DNA of 40,196 bases, from the NCBI GenBank assembly GCA_029933005.1, contig JAOZOY010000007.1:20259-60454 (forward strand). The letters are read 5' to 3'. The notes beneath the pieces were generated by a model. It had not been told where the DNA came from. It saw only the letters and a program-made list of their open reading frames with translations, and did no database searches. The stretch is from Deltaproteobacteria bacterium (GTDB lineage: Bacteria; Desulfobacterota; Desulfobulbia; Desulfobulbales; SURF-16). This document shows, piece after piece, positions 35,645 through 40,196 of this stretch. Position 1 is the stretch's first letter, and every line of letters starts with the position of its first letter. Position numbers and translations under genes: made by a program.

Positions 35645-36970
35645 GTGAAGTTATATAGAACATTTCTTTTTTGTTTCGTCATTTTTCTTTTTTTCGGTGG
35701 TATCTCCTGTTTAGTGAACAGGTTGGATCAGAAACAAAAATTTTCGGCAAATATTGCAAATGCCTCCATTCCCGGGACATATCCCGTAGATCAGGCACAA
35801 GTCCGGCGGCCCTTTGACAACCTTGAAAATTTTTTTAAAATTGAAGGAAAAATCGATATTGGTGATTCCCTGAACAGTTCACTGACCCGTCATCAGGTTC
35901 CCGGTCATGTTCAGGCTGAAATTATACGTTTATTGTCATCATGCCTTGACCTGAAACGGCTCCATGCCGACGATCGTTTTTCCGTTATTTTGGATGAATC
36001 GGAACGTCTGGTAAAATGTTCTTATGAATGCAGCCCCCTTGAAAGATATACCATTGAGAGAAAAAACGATATTTTGACGGCCGGCAGGGATGCCATCGAT
36101 CTGGATGTTCAAACTGTTGTTTTTCGAACCATCATTGAAAGTTCTCTGCTCAATGCCTTTCTGGATCAGGGCGAGAAAAGCTCTCTGGTTTATGAATTTA
36201 TCGACATTCTTTCTTCAAAAATTGATTTGAACACGGAGCCTCGTAAGGGTGACCGGATTGAAGCGGTATTTGAAAAATACTACAAGGAAGGATCCTTTAT
36301 TGGCTACGGCAGGATTCTCTATGTCCGATATCAGCAGGATGACTGTGATCATGAGGCTTTCTATTATGCTTCGGGCAAGAAGCCGGGTTTTTATTTTGAC
36401 AGTCAGGGTCGGGAAATCGGCACCTTCCTTATTAAATCTCCGGTTCCCGTGGGCCGGTTGACTTCAAAATTCACCTGGCATCGAAAACATCCGATTCTGG
36501 GTGTTGTCCGCCCTCATCTGGGGATCGATCTCGCCGCACCAGCAGGCACACCGATTATGGCCGCAGCGGATGGCAGAGTTCAATTCAAGGGCACTAGAGG
36601 TGGATTTGGCAAACAGGTTATTCTTTCCCATTCCAGCGGTTACAAAACTTATTACGGCCATCTTTGCCGTTTTAAAAAAGGATTAAAAAGAGGGAGTCGG
36701 GTCAGCCGGAAAGAAATTATCGGTTATGTCGGCTCCAGCGGCCTGTCCACCGGGCCCCACCTTGACTACCGTATTTCTGTAAATGGAGTTTTTAAAAATC
36801 CCCTTACCATGGAGTTTAAACCAAAGTCCATTCTTAAAGATTCTGAACTTAAAACATTTCAAGTGGAGAGGGGAAAACTGATTAACAAAATTCATCAAGT
36901 TGGTGGGCATAATGTGATGCAGGTCAGGCACAGGGTTTTGCAGCCGGATGAGACCATTGCCTTTTTATAA
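35645..36970 (+). CDS. Membrane-anchored M23 (LytM-like) peptidase
   Basis: The 441-residue protein starts with GTG at 35645 and has an N-terminal anchor (LYRTFLFCFVIFLFFGGISCL). Then comes a Csd3/MepM-like N-terminal region and an M23 domain at ~275-390. Zinc ligands appear in HLGIDLAAPAGTPI (~290), followed by YGHL and GPHLDYR (~369-375). The usual last motif is H-x-H (HLHFE); here the second His is Asp, so metal binding is altered or uses a carboxylate. It probably trims peptidoglycan cross-links in the periplasm. Its TAA once overlapped the trmL ATG; a MITE has since inserted at that junction (36976-37146). Confidence 0.88.
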   Translation: MKLYRTFLFCFVIFLFFGGISCLVNRLDQKQKFSANIANASIPGTYPVDQAQVRRPFDNLENFFKIEGKIDIGDSLNSSLTRHQVPGHVQAEIIRLLSSCLDLKRLHADDRFSVILDESERLVKCSYECSPLERYTIERKNDILTAGRDAIDLDVQTVVFRTIIESSLLNAFLDQGEKSSLVYEFIDILSSKIDLNTEPRKGDRIEAVFEKYYKEGSFIGYGRILYVRYQQDDCDHEAFYYASGKKPGFYFDSQGREIGTFLIKSPVPVGRLTSKFTWHRKHPILGVVRPHLGIDLAAPAGTPIMAAADGRVQFKGTRGGFGKQVILSHSSGYKTYYGHLCRFKKGLKRGSRVSRKEIIGYVGSSGLSTGPHLDYRISVNGVFKNPLTMEFKPKSILKDSELKTFQVERGKLINKIHQVGGHNVMQVRHRVLQPDETIAFL

Positions 36971-37119
36971 TGAAGATAACTGTTCAGCAGCACTCCAAGC
37001 TGCACGCGATCAGGCTGATTCACATAGGATACTATAATTCACCAGCCTGCTCGGAGTCTGCGCTTACCTGCGCACTTCTTGGAGCACTGCTGAACAGTTA
37101 CAGTCCGAGTTTTTCGTAA
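36970..37119 (+). CDS. Chimeric 49-codon ORF created by MITE insertion
   Basis: The ATG in the left copy of the target duplication overlaps the M23 stop (TAATG) and reads through the element for 49 codons to a TAA. Its first three codons are those of trmL (M-K-I). Ribosomes that once coupled into trmL would now translate this frame. It is probably a non-functional by-product, although it contains a hydrophobic stretch (LTCALLGALL). Confidence 0.25.
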   Translation: MKITVQQHSKLHAIRLIHIGYYNSPACSESALTCALLGALLNSYSPSFS

Positions 37120-37146
37120 CATTTTTCATATATGCTGAATAGTTAC
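36976..37146. mobile_element. MITE with 8-bp target duplication (copy B, at trmL start)
   Basis: The 171-bp element begins ATAACTGTTCAG and ends CTGAATAGTTAC. It is flanked by TAATGAAG at 36968-36975 and again at 37147-37154, a perfect 8-bp target-site duplication. A large internal hairpin pairs 36977-36999 with 37078-37100 (23 bp, two mismatches). The conserved right end (37089-37146) matches the purB-leader copy and, less closely, the copy at 39861. No coding sequence for a transposase is present. The GTAA-type right end and 8-bp duplication point to IS66-family mobilisation. It separates the M23 gene from trmL. Confidence 0.85.
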
Positions 37147-37149
37147 TAA
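37132..37149 (+). CDS. Mini-ORF in MITE right end, overlapping trmL start
   Basis: ATG-CTG-AAT-AGT-TAC-TAA encodes M-L-N-S-Y, and its stop overlaps the trmL start as TAATG. The MITE supplies the five codons and the duplicated target supplies the stop. It recreates the stop/start overlap that existed before insertion. Whether it is translated is unknown; no ribosome site precedes it. Confidence 0.2.
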   Translation: MLNSY

Positions 37150-37619
37150 TGAAGATCACCCCCCCCTTCAATGTTGTTCTGGTGGAGCCGGAAATTCCGC
37201 CTAATACCGGCAGTATCGCCCGATTGTGCGGAGCAACGGATTCCATCCTTCATCTTGTTAAGCCATTGGGCTTCAGTACGGATGACAGATATTTGAAACG
37301 GGCAGGCCTTGATTATTGGCAGTTTGTTCGAATAATTTATTGGGAAAGTTTTGAAGCGTTTCTTGAAAAGCAGCCGGAAAAGCGACTGCATTTTTTGAGT
37401 AAAAAGGTCTCCCGTCCCTACTACAAGGCTGTTTTTCAACCGGGAGATTATCTGGTCTTCGGCAAGGAGACCAAGGGGTTGCCGGAAGAGATCATCGATC
37501 TGTACCAAGACCGTTGTCTCACTCTTCCCATGAGTAATCCGAACATCAGAAGCCTGAATCTGGCCATGGCAGCCGGCATTGTTTTGTATGAGGCCCTGCG
37601 GCAACAAGGCAGTGAATAG
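37149..37619 (+). CDS. trmL: tRNA (cytidine/uridine-34-2'-O)-methyltransferase
   Basis: The 156-residue SPOUT methyltransferase matches TrmL, which methylates the wobble ribose of tRNA-Leu isoacceptors. It has FNVVLVEPEIPPNTGSIARL at the start, the knot motifs FGKETKGLPEEI (~103) and LTLPMSNPNIRSLNLAMAAG (~126-145). The size is that of the family. In E. coli the enzyme prefers tRNA carrying the A37 modification made by MiaA and MiaB, and both genes are in this window. The start codon is inside the target duplication of the MITE, and no ribosome site remains, so expression may rely on coupling or on a leader inside the element. Confidence 0.93.
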   Translation: MKITPPFNVVLVEPEIPPNTGSIARLCGATDSILHLVKPLGFSTDDRYLKRAGLDYWQFVRIIYWESFEAFLEKQPEKRLHFLSKKVSRPYYKAVFQPGDYLVFGKETKGLPEEIIDLYQDRCLTLPMSNPNIRSLNLAMAAGIVLYEALRQQGSE

Positions 37620-37670
37620 TTAAAAGTGAAAAACAATCAGACCTGTTTACAAGAGAAGGTTTGGAAATTG

Positions 37671-39689
37671 TCACGATCGTTTCAGCTTGTGTTTATACAT
37701 CAACTGGTCGGCTCTCGACAGAAGATCATGTAAAGAACAGGGATTTAGCGGATCATAGCGGATAATGCCGACACTGATTGTCAGTTTGAATTTTCGATCT
37801 CTCTGTTTGCTGACGATTTGCAAATTTTCATTAAACCTTTTCGTGATCAATTCCTTTGTTAACTCCCCTGATTGCCCTGAAAAAAGTGCGGCAAATTCGT
37901 CTCCCCCCAGACGGCCGACAATATCTGATTCCCGAAACATCTTTAAAGACTTTGCTACCTGGACTAACGCCTCATCTCCACTGCTGTGACCATGGGTGTC
38001 ATTGATCAACTTCATGTTATTGACATCCGCATAAAGAAGGTAGAATGGTTTTTTGCGACGGTCGGCAACCTTGAGCTGCTGTTCGGAAAGAGTGATAAAA
38101 CCGCGGCGGTTGAGGATGTTTGTCAGCTCATCTGTGATTGATAACTGATGAAGCCTCTCCTCCAGCTTTTTTCGTTCACTGATATCAATGAAACTGACGA
38201 TAATAAATTTTTGACCGCTTATTTCCTTTACCCCCGCAGTTCTGAGGACAGGAATCTCCCGCCCTTTGGAATCGCTGATCACCTGTTCCGAGCGCTCGAC
38301 ACATATCCCTCCCTCAGAAAGAAGACAGTCTGTTTTATCTGCGGAACAGATCAGGGTGTTGCATTCTCGGCCGACAATCTGTTCACGAGGCAATCCCAGC
38401 ATTTCACTGACCACGGGATTAATATCGACAATCGTTCTGGACTCCGCATCAATGACCACGATGCCGGCTTGAATCGAGTCAAGGAGTGACTGCAGATATT
38501 CATTGGTGGTGTTCAATTTCTCCCGTGAATGCATTTTCTCTGAAACATTGCTGAATATGCCCTGGACAATTGTTGTGTCGCCGACAAATGAAAGTGCCGC
38601 CGAAATTTTGACAGGGACTGTTTCTCCCACCCGATTTTCAATCTCGGTTTCAAATTCTTCTATCCTGTCAGCTTCACTTTTTTTATCAAATAATCCGGCA
38701 AAAATTTTGGCCTTATCCTCGGAATACAATATGGATTGATGCTGTCCCGTCAACTCGTTTTTTGATCTTTTAAAGAGAATTTCCGCTGCCCGGTTGCAGT
38801 TTATGATCATTCCGGTATCAAAGTTAAACCAAACAATTGCATCAGCAGAATTTTCAAAGGTCAGGCGGAAACTTTCCTCGCTTTTACGCAGGTCAAAATC
38901 GGCTTGAAGCCGTTTGGTGATATCCAGGATGATCACAAGGATCGAGTCGTTGGGCGGATCATGAACCGGGATAAAACTCATTGACAGTGAACGGCCGTTA
39001 ACGGTTATTTTGCTACTCTCTTCAAGTAATTGTATACTTTCTTCCAAGCGGTTCAGGGTGTATTTGATTAATTCAGTTTGTGTTTTTGGGAAAATTCCGG
39101 GAAACCAGAGAGACAACAGCTGTTCCTTCGAGAGACCAAAAATGGATATGGCAAAAGGATTGGCAAAAACGATTTCACCTGTGGGGGTTAATTCCATCAC
39201 TCCCACATCAAGATTATTTAAAATGATATCGTAATGTTTTTTTACGGAAAGGAGTTCTTTTGAAATTTCCCGCTGAAAGACCTCCCCATAACCAATATGT
39301 TTGCGAACCAGGTTCGGATCGGAATTTTTTTCGAGTTTTTTCAGAATAGCAAGAATATGTTCCGTTAGTTTTGGCCCTTTTGCGATGCAGCTTATGGCGC
39401 CAAATTCTGCAGGATCCAGTTTTGCCTCTTTGGCAATTGCGGAAATGATGATGATGGGGACGGATTGCAACTCAGGCATGCTGCGGATAATATGACATAA
39501 CTGCCCACCGCTGATCTGTGGCATGACCATGTCGGTAAAAATAACATCCGGCTTTTCCTCCTTTTTGAGGATTTGCAAAGCTTCCAGGCTGGAAAGCGCG
39601 GTCTGCGCCGTATACCCTTCCCTTTCAAGAAAGCATGAGATCAGTTTCAGAATAACCGGATTGTTATCAATGACTAAAATTCGTTTCAT
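37671..39689 (-). CDS. Receiver-triple PAS-GGDEF diguanylate cyclase
   Basis: I choose ATG 39689 (672 residues), since the product then begins MKRILVIDNNPVILK; the frame is open to a TTG at 39710. A receiver covers 1-120 (acidic pair reads D-N, phospho-acceptor in FTDMVMP ~53, lysine in IAKGP). Three PAS domains follow (~155-265, ~275-385, ~395-505); the third has cysteines in GRECNTLICSADKTDCLLSEGGIC. The GGDEF domain (~515-672) has DELTNILNRRGF, a canonical GGDEF (~599) and an RxxD inhibitory site (RESD) five residues before it. It is expected to make c-di-GMP under phosphorylation and redox or ligand control. No membrane segment is present. No kinase is adjacent, so its input partner is unknown. 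Confidence 0.9.
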   Translation of the reverse strand: MKRILVIDNNPVILKLISCFLEREGYTAQTALSSLEALQILKKEEKPDVIFTDMVMPQISGGQLCHIIRSMPELQSVPIIIISAIAKEAKLDPAEFGAISCIAKGPKLTEHILAILKKLEKNSDPNLVRKHIGYGEVFQREISKELLSVKKHYDIILNNLDVGVMELTPTGEIVFANPFAISIFGLSKEQLLSLWFPGIFPKTQTELIKYTLNRLEESIQLLEESSKITVNGRSLSMSFIPVHDPPNDSILVIILDITKRLQADFDLRKSEESFRLTFENSADAIVWFNFDTGMIINCNRAAEILFKRSKNELTGQHQSILYSEDKAKIFAGLFDKKSEADRIEEFETEIENRVGETVPVKISAALSFVGDTTIVQGIFSNVSEKMHSREKLNTTNEYLQSLLDSIQAGIVVIDAESRTIVDINPVVSEMLGLPREQIVGRECNTLICSADKTDCLLSEGGICVERSEQVISDSKGREIPVLRTAGVKEISGQKFIIVSFIDISERKKLEERLHQLSITDELTNILNRRGFITLSEQQLKVADRRKKPFYLLYADVNNMKLINDTHGHSSGDEALVQVAKSLKMFRESDIVGRLGGDEFAALFSGQSGELTKELITKRFNENLQIVSKQRDRKFKLTISVGIIRYDPLNPCSLHDLLSRADQLMYKHKLKRS

Positions 39690-39764
39690 TTGTAATGAGC
39701 CGTGAAGCAACAGCTGAAAGTACGGTTGGACAGAGTCATCTTTTAATGTAAAAGTTCAAATTTC

Positions 39765-39797
39765 GTTACTATTCAGGTTGGTTAGCCTGTAGGCTAA
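39765..39797. repeat. MITE-end-like motif with adjoining hairpin
   Basis: GTTACTATTCAG at 39765-39776 differs by one base from the terminus GTAACTATTCAG of the MITE family. It is followed by TTAGCCT-GT-AGGCTAA (39782-39797), a tight perfect hairpin. No matching second end or target duplication is found, so it may be the relic of another element. Confidence 0.4.
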
Positions 39798-39860
39798 AGA
39801 CTATACGTTTTCGAAGTCGGTCTATGTCCCTGTTTTCTAAGGATGTTTCTCTTTACACCG

Positions 39861-40014
39861 GTAAATATTCGGTTTGTGTGAAAAAGTTTCGAAAAACTCG
39901 GTCTGTAAATGTTTGGATAGTGCCCCAAGTTCGTTCAAGTCGCCTTGCGAGCTATATTAGTCATATGTGAGTAAGACGAATCGGACGAAATTGGGGTGCT
40001 AGCAGAATATTTAC
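39861..40014. mobile_element. MITE with 8-bp target duplication (copy C)
   Basis: The 154-bp element runs from GTAAATATTCGG to CAGAATATTTAC (ends 11/12 complementary). It is flanked by TTACACCG at 39853-39860 and again at 40015-40022, a perfect and non-repetitive 8-bp target-site duplication. Inside, GTTTCGAAAAACTCGG (39886-39901) is the reverse complement of the conserved core of copies B and D, GTAAATGTTTGG at 39905 is the internal end copy 44 bp in, and GTGCCCCAA pairs with TTGGGGTGC as the hairpin. It has the same architecture as 36976-37146 but is diverged, with its conserved end toward the minus-strand GGDEF gene. Confidence 0.8.
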
Positions 40015-40196
40015 TTACACCGCTCTGCTGTGCAATGAGCTCAACTCTCCAACAGTCTAAATGTACCAGTCTATCGACCTGAACGAATATTTCTTTTTAT
40101 TGTGCTTCAAAAAACGAAAAAAATCAAATATTTTATTCATGATTTTAATATGTTGTTCCATTTTTTCGATATTATTCTTATCTAGACCGGATTGTC

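Larger units (their letters stand above)
39690..40196. other. Non-coding window end with a MITE and a partial repeat
   Basis: Beyond the start of the receiver-GGDEF gene there are about 500 bp without a credible gene. They contain a partial MITE-like end with a short hairpin (39765-39797) and a complete MITE (39861-40014). After 40022 the sequence is AT-rich with nothing recognised before the window ends. Confidence 0.5.

Overview
The window is a gene-dense, medium-GC bacterial chromosome segment with no tRNA, rRNA, CRISPR array, prophage or transposase gene that I can see. Gene content suggests an anaerobic Desulfobacterota (deltaproteobacterial) organism, possibly Desulfobulbales. The hints are the lysC-cimA pair, a DUF4911 gene between purB and miaB, large PAS and receiver signalling proteins, a single-cluster ferredoxin and a PEP/pyruvate-binding protein fused to receiver domains. 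The lineage is an inference from memory of these families, not a search result.

Layout. 1-5 kb: a receiver/PEP-binding fusion protein, NADP-type glutamate dehydrogenase, and a four-helix-bundle gene enclosed by an AT-rich inverted repeat. 5-11 kb: a THUMP-domain RNA methyltransferase (minus), a long AT-rich gap, an acidic outer-membrane porin with a strong terminator, a DUF4160/DUF2442 pair and an exported FG-GAP-like protein. 11-19 kb: signal transduction, with a cache-PAS hybrid histidine kinase (minus), a second hybrid kinase coupled to a receiver-GGDEF protein, a YkgJ cysteine-cluster protein and a PAS-GGDEF protein. 19-24 kb: miaA, a macrodomain protein, surE-recJ and ald. 25-31 kb: purB, DUF4911, miaB, a PHP phosphoesterase and a TrpD-like transferase, facing an ATP-grasp ligase. 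31-37 kb: ferredoxin, then comEA-like, cimA and lysC on the minus strand, then an M23 peptidase and trmL. 37-40 kb: a receiver-PAS-GGDEF protein and a non-coding tail.

Functional themes. Amino-acid and nitrogen metabolism: gdhA, ald, lysC, cimA and a TrpD-like protein. tRNA anticodon-loop modification: miaA, miaB and trmL, where miaA and miaB make the A37 modification that E. coli TrmL is known to prefer. c-di-GMP and two-component signalling: two hybrid kinases and three GGDEF proteins, three of the five carrying a cysteine-bearing PAS domain.

The most interesting signal is non-coding. Three short non-autonomous elements (13611-13718, 36976-37146, 39861-40014) have terminal inverted repeats of the type GTAACTGTTCAG / CTGAATAGTTAC, an internal inverted copy of the terminus 44-45 bp from one end, and perfect 8-bp target-site duplications (CATTTTTT, TAATGAAG, TTACACCG). 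A fourth truncated copy lies in the purB leader. GTAA ends with 8-bp duplications are the signature of IS66-family transposition, so I read these as IS66-type MITEs. Two sit exactly on start codons, those of the cache kinase and trmL. The duplicated target supplies the start codon, and the element supplies a mini-ORF whose stop overlaps it. At trmL the element has split what was a TAATG stop/start overlap with the M23 peptidase gene.
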